DNA from: Bacteroidota bacterium
Lineage (GTDB): Bacteria; Bacteroidota; Bacteroidia; AKYH767-A; JAHEYN01
DNA length: 57,805 bases
Assembly (NCBI GenBank): GCA_947448795.1
Contig: CANFOZ010000008.1
Coordinates: forward strand, 1 to 57,805
Direction of reading: 5' to 3'
Both the position numbers and the translations under genes were made by a program. Shown here piece by piece: positions 15,201-24,891 of this stretch. Every line of letters starts with the position of its first letter. Position 1 is the stretch's first letter. The notes beneath the pieces are model-generated. The model was not told the DNA's origin. It ran no database searches and was given only the letters and a program-made list of their open reading frames with translations.

Positions 15201-16604
15201 CTAACTTTTAACTCTTAAAAGTACGATGTTCTCAACATGATGGGTGTGTGGAAACATATCAACGGGTTGCACTTTCTCGATGGTGTAATGTTCGGCAAGG
15301 AGGGCAAGGTCACGGGCTTGAGTGGCAGGGTTGCAGCTTACGTAAACAATTTTTTCGGGACGCATTTCGATGAGACGCGCAACTACATCGGGATTCATAC
15401 CGGAGCGCGGTGGATCGGTTATGACGACATCGGCTCGGCCATGTTCTTGAATGAATTCGCTCGTAAGGGTTTTACCCATATCGCCTGCAAAGAAGCTGCA
15501 GTTTTCAATTTTGTTAGCAATGGCGTTCTCTTTTGCGTTTTCGATTGATTCGGGGATGTAGTCGATGCCAATTACATGCTTGGCTTTACTAGCCACAAAG
15601 CAAGCGATAGTGCCTGTTCCTGTATATAAGTCGTAAACCAATTCATGACCTTTAAGTTCAGCGAAATTGCGGGTCAGGCGATACAGTTCAAGCGCCTGAG
15701 TTGAGTTGGTTTGAAAAAATGTCTTGGCGCCTACTTTGAAATTTAGGCCTTCCATCTCTTCAATGATGTGGTCCGAACCTTTGTACAAGATGCAGTTTTG
15801 ATCAAAGAGCGTGTCGTTCTTTTTTTCATTGATCACATATTGCAGGGACGTGATCTGTGGGAACTTGTTATCCAAAACTTCTAAAAGTGCTTCGCGTTGT
15901 TCTTTGTTTTCTCGAAAAAAAACGACCACCACCATTAGTTGCCCTGAAGAAGAAGTGCGAATCATGAGGTTGCGCAGAAAACCTTGTTGACTGATAAGAT
16001 CGAAGTACTCGAGCTTGTGGGCTTCGGCATGCTCTTTTACCGCAAGACGGATAGCATCCGAGGGGTCGGGTTGAAGAAAGCACTGTTTGATGTCGAGAAT
16101 CTTGTCGAATCGCTGCGGAATATGAAAGCCAAGCGCATTCTCATGCTCTGTTACACTGCCGATTTCGGCTTGCGTGAGCCAGCGTTTGTTAGAAAAGGTG
16201 TATTCCAGTTTGTTCCTGTAATACGTTGTTTTTTCTGATGCTTTGATAGGACTTATTTCGGGTAGTTCAAGGCCGCCAATGCGTTGTAGAGCATCTTCTA
16301 CTTGTTTTTGCTTAAAGTGCAATTGCCAGGTGTAATCCATGCTCTGCCATTTGCATCCACCGCATACTCCAAAGTGGCTACAGAATGCATCTGCGCGTTT
16401 GTCGGAAGGGATAACAATGTTTATTGCTTTGCCTTCTGCAAAGGATTTTTTGTTTTTGAATAACAACACATCTGCCACATCTCCTGGCACTGCTTTTTCT
16501 ACGAATATTACTTTGCCGTCTAAGCGCGCCACAGACCGTCCGTCAGACGTGGTGTCGGTGATTGTTAGCGACTCAAGTATAATCTGTTTTTTTTCTTTCC
16601 TCAT
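15201..16604 (-). CDS. rlmD: 23S rRNA (uracil-1939-C5)-methyltransferase RlmD
   Basis: A 467-residue SAM-dependent RNA methyltransferase. A TRAM domain (about 5-65) is followed by the iron-sulfur cysteines C75, C81, C84 and C175 (in GVCGGCKWQ and KQCF). Then comes the methylase core with YDLYTGTGTIACF, ITDPPRSGMN and the catalytic Cys in VSCNPATQARDL. This order is that of RumA/RlmD, which methylates U1939 (E. coli number) of 23S rRNA. The related RlmCD and TrmA share motifs, so the exact site is an inference. The frame offers TTG one codon before ATG 16604; ATG is preferred. It heads the row rlmD-NlpC/P60-pyrR-S41. Confidence 0.9.
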   Translation of the reverse strand: MRKEKKQIILESLTITDTTSDGRSVARLDGKVIFVEKAVPGDVADVLLFKNKKSFAEGKAINIVIPSDKRADAFCSHFGVCGGCKWQSMDYTWQLHFKQKQVEDALQRIGGLELPEISPIKASEKTTYYRNKLEYTFSNKRWLTQAEIGSVTEHENALGFHIPQRFDKILDIKQCFLQPDPSDAIRLAVKEHAEAHKLEYFDLISQQGFLRNLMIRTSSSGQLMVVVVFFRENKEQREALLEVLDNKFPQITSLQYVINEKKNDTLFDQNCILYKGSDHIIEEMEGLNFKVGAKTFFQTNSTQALELYRLTRNFAELKGHELVYDLYTGTGTIACFVASKAKHVIGIDYIPESIENAKENAIANKIENCSFFAGDMGKTLTSEFIQEHGRADVVITDPPRSGMNPDVVARLIEMRPEKIVYVSCNPATQARDLALLAEHYTIEKVQPVDMFPHTHHVENIVLLRVKS

Positions 16605-16662
16605 CAAAGCAAAATTACCTTTATTTATTGAGTTTTTGAAAGAAAACCTCGCTGTTTTTCAA

Positions 16663-16670
16663 TATCTTTG
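16663..16670 (+). promoter_or_regulatory. -7 box of the ornithine aminotransferase gene
   Basis: TATCTTTG matches TAnnTTTG exactly; the nearest upstream TTG is 24 bases away, wider than usual. The start codon follows 14 bases later. Confidence 0.55.
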
Positions 16671-16684
16671 TGCCTTATTAATCG

Positions 16685-17923
16685 ATGCTTATGTCAACGA
16701 CAACCTCTCCAGCAATGACTTCCGCTCGCGCGATGGAATTAGAAGACCAGTTCGGAGCGCACAATTACCATCCTCTTCCTGTCGTGCTCTCTCGCGGTCA
16801 GGGGGTGCATCTTTGGGATCTGGAAGGCAAACGTTATTATGATTTCTTGTCCGCCTATTCGGCAATGAACTTAGGTCATAGTCATCCACGCATGATCAAT
16901 GCATTAATTGAGCAGGCGCAAAAATTAACGCTCACCTCGCGTGCTTTTTACAACGACCAACTAGGTCCATACGAGGAGTTGGTTACGAAGCTTTTTGGCT
17001 TTGATAAAGTGCTGCCCATGAACAGTGGAGCTGAGGCCGTTGAAACGGCATTAAAACTTTGTCGCAAATGGGGATATGAAAAAAAAGGTATTCCTTCTGA
17101 CCAAGCCAAGATTGTTGTTTGTGCGAATAATTTTCATGGACGCACAATTTCGATTATTTCGATGTCAACAGATCCTGATTCACGAACTAACTTTGGTCCT
17201 TTCACACCAGGTTTTATAGTCATTCCATACAACGATACAGAAGCTTTATCAGATGCTTTAAAAGACCCAACAGTGGCTGGTTTTTTAGTTGAGCCGATGC
17301 AAGGTGAAGCGGGTGTAATAGTGCCGGATGCGGGTTACTTATCCGTCTGCCATTCTATCTGTAAGCAGAATAATGTTCTGTTTATCGCTGACGAAATTCA
17401 GACCGGTTTAGCTCGTACAGGCAAGATGTTAGCCTGTGATCATGACGGCGTCCATCCCGATATTTTAATTTTAGGCAAAGCCTTGTCGGGAGGTATGATT
17501 CCTGTTTCGGCGGTGCTTGCTAATGATGCAATAATGCTTTGTATCAAGCCAGGCGAACATGGGTCAACCTATGGCGGAAATCCCTTAGCTGCGCGTCTCG
17601 CTATTGAGGCATTAACCTTGTTGCAGGAAGAGAACTTGGCTGATCATTCAGCGAAATTAGGTGCTATTCTGTTAAATGGTTTGCGTCAAATTCCATCCGA
17701 TAGAATAACGGCCATTCGTGGAAAAGGCCTGTTGTGCGCCATCACTATTGCACCGAAAGATGGTAAGACGGCTTGGGATGTTTGTCTTGCGCTTAAAGAC
17801 AATGGTTTATTAGCCAAGCCTACCCACGGCGATATCATTCGTTTTGCGCCACCCTTGGTGATCACTGAGGAAGAAATGATGGACTGTCTGTCTATCATCC
17901 AAAAAACAATTCTAAGTTTTTGA
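16685..17923 (+). CDS. rocD: Ornithine aminotransferase
   Basis: A 412-residue class III PLP aminotransferase. It has the ornithine-type N terminus ([13 protein letters not shown]), the [15 protein letters not shown] segment that sets ornithine aminotransferase apart from acetylornithine and GABA enzymes, [11 protein letters not shown] in the cofactor site and the PLP lysine K265 in [11 protein letters not shown]. It moves the delta-amino group of ornithine to 2-oxoglutarate, giving glutamate semialdehyde, in the cytosol, linking arginine and proline metabolism. ATG 16691 is an equally good start. It has its own promoter and a shared terminator after it. Confidence 0.95.
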   Translation: MLMSTTTSPAMTSARAMELEDQFGAHNYHPLPVVLSRGQGVHLWDLEGKRYYDFLSAYSAMNLGHSHPRMINALIEQAQKLTLTSRAFYNDQLGPYEELVTKLFGFDKVLPMNSGAEAVETALKLCRKWGYEKKGIPSDQAKIVVCANNFHGRTISIISMSTDPDSRTNFGPFTPGFIVIPYNDTEALSDALKDPTVAGFLVEPMQGEAGVIVPDAGYLSVCHSICKQNNVLFIADEIQTGLARTGKMLACDHDGVHPDILILGKALSGGMIPVSAVLANDAIMLCIKPGEHGSTYGGNPLAARLAIEALTLLQEENLADHSAKLGAILLNGLRQIPSDRITAIRGKGLLCAITIAPKDGKTAWDVCLALKDNGLLAKPTHGDIIRFAPPLVITEEEMMDCLSIIQKTILSF

Positions 17924-17956
17924 TTAGGTACTTTAACATCCACTTGTTTAAATAAA

Positions 17957-17984
17957 AAAACCACCGTGAGCTAACGGTGGTTTT
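17957..17984. terminator. Bidirectional terminator between rocD and the DUF4332 gene
   Basis: Stem CCACCGT (17961-17967) with ACGGTGG (17974-17980), flanked by A run on the left and T run on the right, so it works for both convergent genes. Confidence 0.85.
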
Positions 17985-18002
17985 AAACAAAATTTGATGT
18001 TT

Positions 18003-18413
18003 CTAGTTCATTACAAGAGGATGAATCTCTTGTGCTGTGCGTATGTAGTTTTGAATGTCAACCAAGGATGGAACATGCAGAACGAAACGTTTTGAAGAGT
18101 TAACTTTAATCATGCGTTCATGCAACTTCTCAGCATCTGTGCTGCGCAGTTCTACAATAGCTTCAACGCCGGCAGCTTCAAGTAACTCAGAGTATTCGAT
18201 GCCAATTCCGTCTATACGAAAGAGGTCGATCATATTTACCCACTTAAGCAATTTTGCTTCGGAAATACCCGTCTTTAAAGAAACCTCACGGCGCCCCTGA
18301 GCGTTTGAGCAACTTTTTAAAAGATCTTCCACTGTTTTAATGGAAACTTTTTCAAGCTTTATGCAGAGTTTTGGGCCGATCCCCTCAATGTCTGCTACGT
18401 TATAGGTTAGCAT
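18003..18413 (-). CDS. DUF4332 helix-hairpin-helix protein
   Basis: A 136-residue protein with two helix-hairpin-helix motifs, IEGIGPK at about 9-15 and IDGIGIEY near 67-74, in the DUF4332 arrangement (LKTGISEAKLLKWVNMIDL between them, then LLEAAGVEAIVELR). The fold suggests non-specific DNA or protein binding; the function of the family is unknown. No signal peptide. It is a single gene facing a 250-base intergenic region (18414-18664), in which I see no other gene or strong promoter. Confidence 0.9.
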   Translation of the reverse strand: MLTYNVADIEGIGPKLCIKLEKVSIKTVEDLLKSCSNAQGRREVSLKTGISEAKLLKWVNMIDLFRIDGIGIEYSELLEAAGVEAIVELRSTDAEKLHERMIKVNSSKRFVLHVPSLVDIQNYIRTAQEIHPLVMN

Positions 18414-18664
18414 AGAGTATGGGTTTTAAATGCGGTTTATATTTTGCTATTTCCTTGTTTTTCAAAATTAATATCAACAAGGCCTTTTTGTTGGGATTTT
18501 CGATGAATGAAAACAAAATAGCGATGAATGTAACGGAGTGCTTTATGTGGCACCTCTACCGCGAACGTATTGTATTGCTTGATGTAAATCATACACGGTG
18601 TTGACAATGGTCAGATACGCTGTATTTAGCAGTTGGTACTTTTATCGGAAATAAAACATAACAC

Positions 18665-19156
18665 ATGATGCAACAACATACACCCATTCACATCATACTT
18701 GCTGAAGACGATCCAGACGATCGTTTTTTCTTTACAGAGGCGCTATCTAATTTGAACGATTCAATTAAACTAAGCATTTTCGAAAATGGAGAAGAATTAC
18801 TCGACCATCTATTTAATCCATTAAGTGAGAAACCAGATTTGCTGTTTTTGGATTTGAATATGCCTCGCCGAAACGGTTCTGAATGCCTTGCTAAAATTAG
18901 ACATCATGATGGACTGCAGGAGCTACCTGTTATTATTTATTCTACTTCGCTTTACGAAGAAATCATAGAGCATTTGTTTTTATTAGGGGCTACGCATTAT
19001 ATTCGTAAAACAACCATTCAAGAGCTTCAGCTTATGTTGGCCTTCGTGTTAGCAAAAGTTAGAACGCAAAACATAAGAAAGAAGACAGCTCGAGCAGATT
19101 TTTTTCTATCGGCTCAGCCCAAGCTTGCGCTTGAAGAAGTTTCGATGTTTGTGTAA
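18665..19156 (+). CDS. Single-domain response regulator
   Basis: A 163-residue receiver-domain protein of the Rcp1-like type. The acidic pair is in AEDDPDD (13-19), the phospho-acceptor is D63 in LFLDLNMP, the switch Ser/Thr is in YSTS and the Lys is in YIRKT. No DNA-binding output domain follows, only about 25 residues of tail. Such stand-alone regulators act through protein contacts. A histidine kinase starts 56 bases downstream and is the probable partner. Confidence 0.92.
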   Translation: MMQQHTPIHIILAEDDPDDRFFFTEALSNLNDSIKLSIFENGEELLDHLFNPLSEKPDLLFLDLNMPRRNGSECLAKIRHHDGLQELPVIIYSTSLYEEIIEHLFLLGATHYIRKTTIQELQLMLAFVLAKVRTQNIRKKTARADFFLSAQPKLALEEVSMFV

Positions 19157-19212
19157 ATAAATGCGAGTGCCAGTTTATGTGGCGCAAGTTGTTTTTTTAA
19201 GAATAGAACCCC

Positions 19213-20454
19213 ATGCTTAGCAATTCTGCATTAGAAAAAAATGCCCTTCAGTTGCTTCTAGGGCAGATTGATGAACCCGTTCTAATTATTGATGCCTCAG
19301 GTTTTATACGTTACTACAGCAAAGGTTTTTCAAAACAGACAAGCTTAAAAGAAGAATCGTTAATTGGTTATTCTCTTTTGACAATTGATGGAGGTAGTTG
19401 GCTCAATCCATGCATGCAAAGCAGCATGAATGAGCTTTTAGGTAATCAAGCACCTTTTCGAAATACAGAAGTTTGTCTTGATCTACCGAATGCCCGGCAG
19501 AGAAAATTTTTAGCAAGTGGTTTTTCTGTTTTTTTAGAGAACATTGCTTCGCCATTTTATCTGATTCATTATGAAGACAGAGGTCCTGTTCGCGCAAGTC
19601 ATAATAAGCGCCTTTCTCTAGCGATGACATTGCGTTCGCAACGATCCGAACTCGAGTTTCTTGAGGAAGCGTTTCGTATTCGAACAAATGAATTGGAAGC
19701 GGCCAATACGAAACTAAGGGAAGCAAATCAAGATTTGACATCTTTCAATTACATTTCCAACCATGATTTGCAAGAACCCTTGCGAAAGATTCAAAACTTC
19801 GTGGCCTGTATTCAAGGCGATCATGCTATACAACTAACGGATGCAAGCAGCATGTATTTTAAAAAAATAAGCGATGCCGCTTTGCGCATGCAGGGCTTGC
19901 TTGACGACGTGCTTCGCTATTCGATGATCAGAGATAAGGATAGGATTTTTAAAAAATGCGATTTGACACAACTGGTGCGCGAGGTTGTCAAGGATTTTAA
20001 GCAGGACATTGAAAAGAAACAGGCTAGATTAGATATTCAATCACTAGGTGTTTTGGATGTGGTGCCAGATCAGTTCAAGGAGTTGGTTAAACAGATTGTT
20101 GGGAATGCGCTGAAGTTTCATAAGCCAGAGCAGCGTCCATCATTGTCCATCAAGAGTCGATATTTACTTTCCGACAGTGAGCACATAGTCGGAATATCAG
20201 GCGATGAGCAATACCTTAATCTTATTTTTGAAGATGAAGGTATTGGTTTTAATGAGCAATTCAGCGAGAAGATTTTTGAGGTTTTTCAGCGATTGCATCC
20301 AATTGGTGTTTATGATGGTACTGGTATCGGACTGCCTATTTGCAAGCGTATCGTTGAGCATCATAGAGGCCGCATCAAGGCTAGCGGCGAAATTAATAAA
20401 GGTATGCGGATAGATATTTATCTGCCGATTCGTCAAGGGATGCTGTCAAATTAA
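19213..20454 (+). CDS. PAS-domain sensor histidine kinase, cytosolic
   Basis: A 413-residue kinase with no membrane segment. A PAS-like domain (about 10-120, LLGQIDEPVLIIDASGFIRYYS) leads through a coiled-coil linker rich in Glu/Ala (140-175) to the phospho-acceptor region NYISNHDLQEPLRKIQ with H184. The ATPase domain shows the N box (VGNALKFHKPE), DEGIGF, IFEVFQRLH and GTGIGLPICKRIVEHH. It belongs to the type often paired with Rcp-like regulators, as here. The ligand of the PAS domain is unknown. The P-type ATPase gene starts only eight bases after its stop, so the three genes should be co-transcribed. Confidence 0.93.
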   Translation: MLSNSALEKNALQLLLGQIDEPVLIIDASGFIRYYSKGFSKQTSLKEESLIGYSLLTIDGGSWLNPCMQSSMNELLGNQAPFRNTEVCLDLPNARQRKFLASGFSVFLENIASPFYLIHYEDRGPVRASHNKRLSLAMTLRSQRSELEFLEEAFRIRTNELEAANTKLREANQDLTSFNYISNHDLQEPLRKIQNFVACIQGDHAIQLTDASSMYFKKISDAALRMQGLLDDVLRYSMIRDKDRIFKKCDLTQLVREVVKDFKQDIEKKQARLDIQSLGVLDVVPDQFKELVKQIVGNALKFHKPEQRPSLSIKSRYLLSDSEHIVGISGDEQYLNLIFEDEGIGFNEQFSEKIFEVFQRLHPIGVYDGTGIGLPICKRIVEHHRGRIKASGEINKGMRIDIYLPIRQGMLSN

Positions 20455-20462
20455 CAGAACGC

Positions 20463-22964
20463 ATGTCACCAAACAGACAAGGTCTTTCAGCATTCGATGT
20501 TTTGGAAAGGCGTCGTATTAGTGGCTTCAACGATCTTCCTTCGTCGAAGGCAAAATCATTTTGGGGTATTGCCAAGGAGGTACTGCAAGAGCCAATGTTC
20601 TTATTGTTATTGGGCTGTGGCGCATTGTACATGTTCATCGGTGATTATCGCGAAGGGATGGTTCAATTGCTTGCTATCCTCATTATCATTGTTATCACCT
20701 TTATACAATATCGTAAAACCGAGCGCGCCTTAGATGCTTTGCGTTCAATGGCAGCACCTAAAGCGTTTGTTATTCGTGATGGCGTTGAGCTTGAGATCGA
20801 AGGTCGCGAAGTCGTTCCAGGTGATCTTCTTGTGGTGCGGGAAGGTTGTCGTATAGTAGCCGATGCAGTTTTGCTTGATGCGGTTAATCTTATGGTCGAC
20901 GAAGCTATGCTGACAGGCGAGTCGGTGCCTGTAAATAAAGCGCTAGAAGACGATTTAAAAACGAATGAAGCATTGCTCTATAGCGGCACGATGGTTGTTC
21001 GAGGACAAGGTTTGGCCAACGTGTTATCTGTCGGAACAGCTACTCGTTTTGGTCAAATTGGTTTGTCCTTAAGTTTGTTAGAATCGGGTGATACGCGATT
21101 ACAGCAAGAGATGAAAACGTTGATCAGAACCCTTTTTCTAATTGGAGTGATAATCAGTATTGGAGTGGTTCTTGCCTTTTATTTTACGCGGGGAGGCTTT
21201 ATTCAGGCATTACTCAATGGGCTCGCTGCAAGCATGTCTATTCTTCCCGAAGAATTTCCTGTTGTCGCCACGGTATTTTTAGCCTTAGGTGCATGGCGAC
21301 TTTCTCAGAAAAAAGTGCTTACCCGTAAGCCATCGGCTATCGAGTCTCTTGGTTCAGCAACTGTTTTGTGTGTAGATAAAACAGGCACCATCACTCAAAA
21401 CAAGATGGAAGTTGCGGCGCTATATGATGGCATGACATTGATATTCAAAAAGAATTTTGCCGCAACACATCAAAACATGATTTCGTTGTTGCACAATGCA
21501 AAAATGGCATCCTCAGATTCATCTTCAGACCCAATGGAGCAAGCAATTGCTCAAGCCAGAGATGCCCTTGCTGATTCAACTATTTCGCCCCGCTTGGTGA
21601 AAGAATATCCATTGAGTCGTGCACTGTTGTCTATGACTAGAGTTGTGCAGTTTAGTGAAACGGACCCTCTTGTCGTTGCAGCTAAAGGATCACCCGAGGC
21701 CATTTTTAAGCTTTGTAAAATGGATGCGGTTGAAATGGATACGCATTTGCTTGTCGTGCATCAGCTTGCTGAACTTGGTTATCGTGTTCTTGGTGTTGCT
21801 AATGCGCCCTCTCAATCTTTGCCCTTGCCAGAATCGCAGCACGGTTTTTCCTTTGTTTTCGATGGTTTGATAGCATTGGCCGATCCTATAAGGCCTGAAG
21901 TACCAAAGGCGGTAGAGGAATGCATCGCAGCCGGAATACGCGTGATAATGATTACGGGAGATTTTCCTACAACGGCCAAAAGCATAGCGCGCCAGATTGG
22001 ATTGCCCGAGGATGGTGATTTGGTCAGTGGTGATGTATTATCATCCTTGACTGATGCAGCGCTCGCTGATCGAATTAATCGTGTTTCTGTTTTTGCTCGG
22101 GTTGCGCCTGAACAAAAATTACGAATTGTAGAATCCTTAAAAGCGAAAGGTGAAATTGTAGCCATGACGGGTGATGGCGTCAATGATGCTCCTGCCTTGA
22201 AGGCAGCTCACATAGGAATTGCAATGGGGTTAAAGGGCACCGATGTGGCCCGCGAATCTTCTACATTAGTGCTGCTTGACGACCAATTTACATCCATTGT
22301 AGAGGCCATTCGTCAAGGTCGAAGAATATACGATAACATGCAGAAAGCCATGTCCTATATTATGGCTATTCATATTCCGATCATCGGACTTGTCCTCTTG
22401 CCCGCATTTATTTCATCGATTCCTATTTTGCTTATGCCGCTTCATATCGTTTTTATGGAGCTCATTATCGATCCTGTTTGTTCTGTGGCATTTGAATCGG
22501 AACAGGAAGAACGCGATATAATGAAAAGGCCGCCACGTAGCTCGAAGGCCAAGTTTTTTGGGTGGTCTAAAATAGGATGGAGTATACTTGAAGGTGTTTT
22601 TGTTCTTCTTGCTGTGTGTGTCGTTTATTTGATGAGCAAGTATGAAGGACACAGCGATGGGCAGGTTAGAGCGCTCGCTTTTTCTACATTAATCGTTGGA
22701 AATATCACGCTGATTTTAACGAATCTGTCCAAGTCAAGAAGCTTCCTTGCTGTCTTTAAAGAAAAGAATCATACAGCAAGTATTTTTGTGCTAGCTGGCT
22801 TTACCATGCTTCTCGCTATATTATTCATACCTTATTTGAGATCATTATTTAGTTTTGAAATGCCAACAGGTATTCATTTTTTACCGGTTTTATTAACCTG
22901 TTTACTCCTGCTATTTTTGTTGGAAAGTATAAAACTATTTAACCGGTATGTACGATTACCTTGA
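20463..22964 (+). CDS. P-type cation-transporting ATPase (P2-like)
   Basis: An 833-residue ion pump with the complete catalytic set: LTGES in the actuator, the phosphorylated D305 in DKTGTIT, KGSPE in the nucleotide domain, TGD and the hinge MTGDGVNDAPALKAA. About ten membrane segments are visible, four before and six after the cytosolic part, the layout of P2 pumps (Ca2+, Na+/K+, Mg2+). The fourth membrane segment carries PEEFP (262-266) in place of the PEGLP of Ca2+ pumps, so the ion cannot be stated. No N-terminal heavy-metal domain. It overlaps no gene and is placed directly after the histidine kinase, suggesting two-component control. Confidence 0.92.
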   Translation: MSPNRQGLSAFDVLERRRISGFNDLPSSKAKSFWGIAKEVLQEPMFLLLLGCGALYMFIGDYREGMVQLLAILIIIVITFIQYRKTERALDALRSMAAPKAFVIRDGVELEIEGREVVPGDLLVVREGCRIVADAVLLDAVNLMVDEAMLTGESVPVNKALEDDLKTNEALLYSGTMVVRGQGLANVLSVGTATRFGQIGLSLSLLESGDTRLQQEMKTLIRTLFLIGVIISIGVVLAFYFTRGGFIQALLNGLAASMSILPEEFPVVATVFLALGAWRLSQKKVLTRKPSAIESLGSATVLCVDKTGTITQNKMEVAALYDGMTLIFKKNFAATHQNMISLLHNAKMASSDSSSDPMEQAIAQARDALADSTISPRLVKEYPLSRALLSMTRVVQFSETDPLVVAAKGSPEAIFKLCKMDAVEMDTHLLVVHQLAELGYRVLGVANAPSQSLPLPESQHGFSFVFDGLIALADPIRPEVPKAVEECIAAGIRVIMITGDFPTTAKSIARQIGLPEDGDLVSGDVLSSLTDAALADRINRVSVFARVAPEQKLRIVESLKAKGEIVAMTGDGVNDAPALKAAHIGIAMGLKGTDVARESSTLVLLDDQFTSIVEAIRQGRRIYDNMQKAMSYIMAIHIPIIGLVLLPAFISSIPILLMPLHIVFMELIIDPVCSVAFESEQEERDIMKRPPRSSKAKFFGWSKIGWSILEGVFVLLAVCVVYLMSKYEGHSDGQVRALAFSTLIVGNITLILTNLSKSRSFLAVFKEKNHTASIFVLAGFTMLLAILFIPYLRSLFSFEMPTGIHFLPVLLTCLLLLFLLESIKLFNRYVRLP

Positions 22965-22980
22965 TTCGCCTATTCTGTCG

Positions 22981-22988
22981 TAACTTTG
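22981..22988 (+). promoter_or_regulatory. -7 box of the epimerase gene
   Basis: TAACTTTG, exact TAnnTTTG, with TTG at 22961-22963 17 bases upstream. Only four bases separate it from ATG 22993, so the transcript may begin at or next to the start codon. Confidence 0.5.
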
Positions 22989-22992
22989 TTAA

Positions 22993-23919
22993 ATGAGTGT
23001 AGGCAAAAAAGTACTACTTACAGGTGGTTATGGCATGATTGGCAAGGCCTTAACCCAATTGTTAATGAATAAAGGCTATACAGTTTCGGTGCTTACAAGA
23101 ACACCCCGGGATGCCAATGGTGTGAAGGCGTATCGCTGGGATGTCGCATCGGGTTTTGTTGATCCAAAAGCGCTTGAAGTGGATTGTATTATCCATTTAG
23201 CCGGCGAAAATATTGCTTCAAGTAGATGGACCGATTTGCGAAAGAAAGAGATTCTTGAAAGTCGAGTTAACTCAACGAATCTGCTTTATGAGGCAATTAA
23301 ACTTCAGAAGAACAGGCCTTCGATGTTTATTGCTGCCTCTGCTTCTGGTTATTATGGCGCTGTAACAAACGACCACATATACTCCGAGTTGGATCCAGCC
23401 GCAACTGATTTTCTAGGTAACACCTGTTCTAAATGGGAACAATCAGTAGATCAGATGCAGGTGCTTGGTATGCGTGTGGTGAAATTACGCACGGGTGTTG
23501 TGCTATCAGCGAACGACGGTGCGCTTGCCAAGATGAAAGTGCCTGTAATGCTAGGGATCGGATCAGCATTAGGTTCTGGGGCTCAATATTTTCCTTGGAT
23601 TCACCTCGATGACCTGTGTGCGATGTATGTATATGCAATTGAAAACAGTACAGTGCACGGCCCCTATAATGCCGTTGCGCCTGCGTCGATTGATAATCGC
23701 AATTTCACCAAAACACTTGCTACCGTTTTGCATCGCCCCTTCTTCTTTCCTGCTGTTCCAGCTTTCGCTTTGCGTTTGCTTTTTGGCGAAATGGCTGCAG
23801 TATTACTCGAAGGCAGTCGTGTTAGTGCTGACAAGATTCAGGCGGCTGGCTTTGCTTTTAAGTATCCATTGTTGACCAAGGCCTTAGAAGACCTATTAAT
23901 AAAGAAGAACATGCGATGA
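22993..23919 (+). CDS. TIGR01777 family epimerase (YfcH/SulA-like SDR)
   Basis: A 308-residue extended short-chain dehydrogenase. The nucleotide loop TGGYGMIG at about 10-17, IIHLAGENI at 66-74, the SASGYYG catalytic Tyr segment near 116-122 and a C-terminal DUF1731 region (LLFGEMAAVLLEGSRVSADKIQAAGF) define the TIGR01777 group. The substrate of this family is not known; plant and cyanobacterial members are linked to cell division. It follows the ATPase gene by 28 bases but has its own -7 box. Confidence 0.92.
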   Translation: MSVGKKVLLTGGYGMIGKALTQLLMNKGYTVSVLTRTPRDANGVKAYRWDVASGFVDPKALEVDCIIHLAGENIASSRWTDLRKKEILESRVNSTNLLYEAIKLQKNRPSMFIAASASGYYGAVTNDHIYSELDPAATDFLGNTCSKWEQSVDQMQVLGMRVVKLRTGVVLSANDGALAKMKVPVMLGIGSALGSGAQYFPWIHLDDLCAMYVYAIENSTVHGPYNAVAPASIDNRNFTKTLATVLHRPFFFPAVPAFALRLLFGEMAAVLLEGSRVSADKIQAAGFAFKYPLLTKALEDLLIKKNMR

Positions 23920-24198
23920 CACTTTATCTAGCGTGCTCTCTCTTGATGTTCATTTTTTTATGTTATTTAGAAGCATGTGGAGCTCCAAATTGCTAGTCGT
24001 AAATAATGCTGATGCGTCTCGAGATGCAGTGAGCTATTATGTGGGTGCATTCTTTGCAGTTTTATTTACAAAGGGTTATGCCTGCACCCAAGGTATTGAT
24101 ACCATTACTGACGCGGTTTTTAGCAGAATGGTAAACAGAGATAGGTCAAGCAAAGGATTTAATCACATGCGTCTTCTAAAAACTAAACAAGCTAAAAG
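23920..24198. other. Intergenic stretch, no convincing gene
   Basis: A 92-codon frame (23933-24211) and a 26-codon frame whose ATGA overlaps the end of the epimerase gene (23916-23996, ending CGAPNC) are open. Neither resembles a family I know, and the larger one overlaps the MbnP gene in another frame. Either might be real; I do not call them. Confidence 0.4.
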
Positions 24199-24891
24199 AT
24201 GCGCTATCTAATCCTGACTCTTTGTTTTATGGTGGTATGTGCATCAACACTGTTGGCACAAAGTCAGGATGTTGCTGTGCGCTTTATGCCGCAATGGAAA
24301 AAGAAGACCTTGACTATCGGAAATTGGAATGTCTGTGAAAGTGGCGATAGCGTTCAGCTAGATTTGTTGCGTTGCTATGTTGGTACTATCAACCTAATGT
24401 ATAAGGGCAAGATAGTATGGGTGGATTCACTACCGTATCATTTACTAGATGCTTCTTCCAACGAGGGTTTGCTTATTAAGCTGCGCATTCCGGCGCACTT
24501 AGCATACAACGCTATCCGGTTTTCTATCGGGGTTGATAGTATTACTAACACAGCCGGTGTGCAGGGTGGCGATCTTGATCCTATGAAGGGCATGTATTGG
24601 GCTTGGCAAAGTGGATACATCAATGTGAAGATGGAAGGACATTGCAGTGCAAGCTCCGATGTTAAAAAAGAATTTCAGTTTCATTTGGGCGGATTTTTGC
24701 CGCCAGATGCCTCGATACAATTTCTTGAAATCCCAATAAAAGCAAGCGCTTCGCTTGATGTTATGATGCAAATGGATTCCTTTTTTAAGGTTATCGATTG
24801 GGGTAGGCAATCGCGCGTAATGTCACCAGGAATCGATGCCGTTCAATTGTCGAAACGATTTGCGGAAACCGTTCATTCGATAAGCCAATGA
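24199..24891 (+). CDS. mbnP: MbnP family (MopE/CorA-like) copper-binding protein
   Basis: A 230-residue exported protein with signal peptide (cleavage after LLA near residue 20). The segment GDLDPMKGMYWAWQSGYIN (124-142) is the family signature of MbnP. In studied members (MopE of Methylococcus, CorA), a tryptophan is oxidised to kynurenine and helps bind copper in the periplasm or on the surface; W134 and W136 lie in the signature segment, though which Trp would be modified cannot be told here. The next gene is the diheme enzyme MbnH, overlapping by the bases ATGA, which is the partner known to make this change. No methanobactin genes are present. Confidence 0.85.
   Translation: MRYLILTLCFMVVCASTLLAQSQDVAVRFMPQWKKKTLTIGNWNVCESGDSVQLDLLRCYVGTINLMYKGKIVWVDSLPYHLLDASSNEGLLIKLRIPAHLAYNAIRFSIGVDSITNTAGVQGGDLDPMKGMYWAWQSGYINVKMEGHCSASSDVKKEFQFHLGGFLPPDASIQFLEIPIKASASLDVMMQMDSFFKVIDWGRQSRVMSPGIDAVQLSKRFAETVHSISQ

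Noticed and set aside
18419-18604. 61-codon frame in the gap before the response regulator
   Set aside because: AT-rich, no family features, no promoter match.
23933-24211. 92-codon frame between epimerase and MbnP genes
   Set aside because: Overlaps the MbnP start in another frame; no recognisable features. It remains possible but unsupported.
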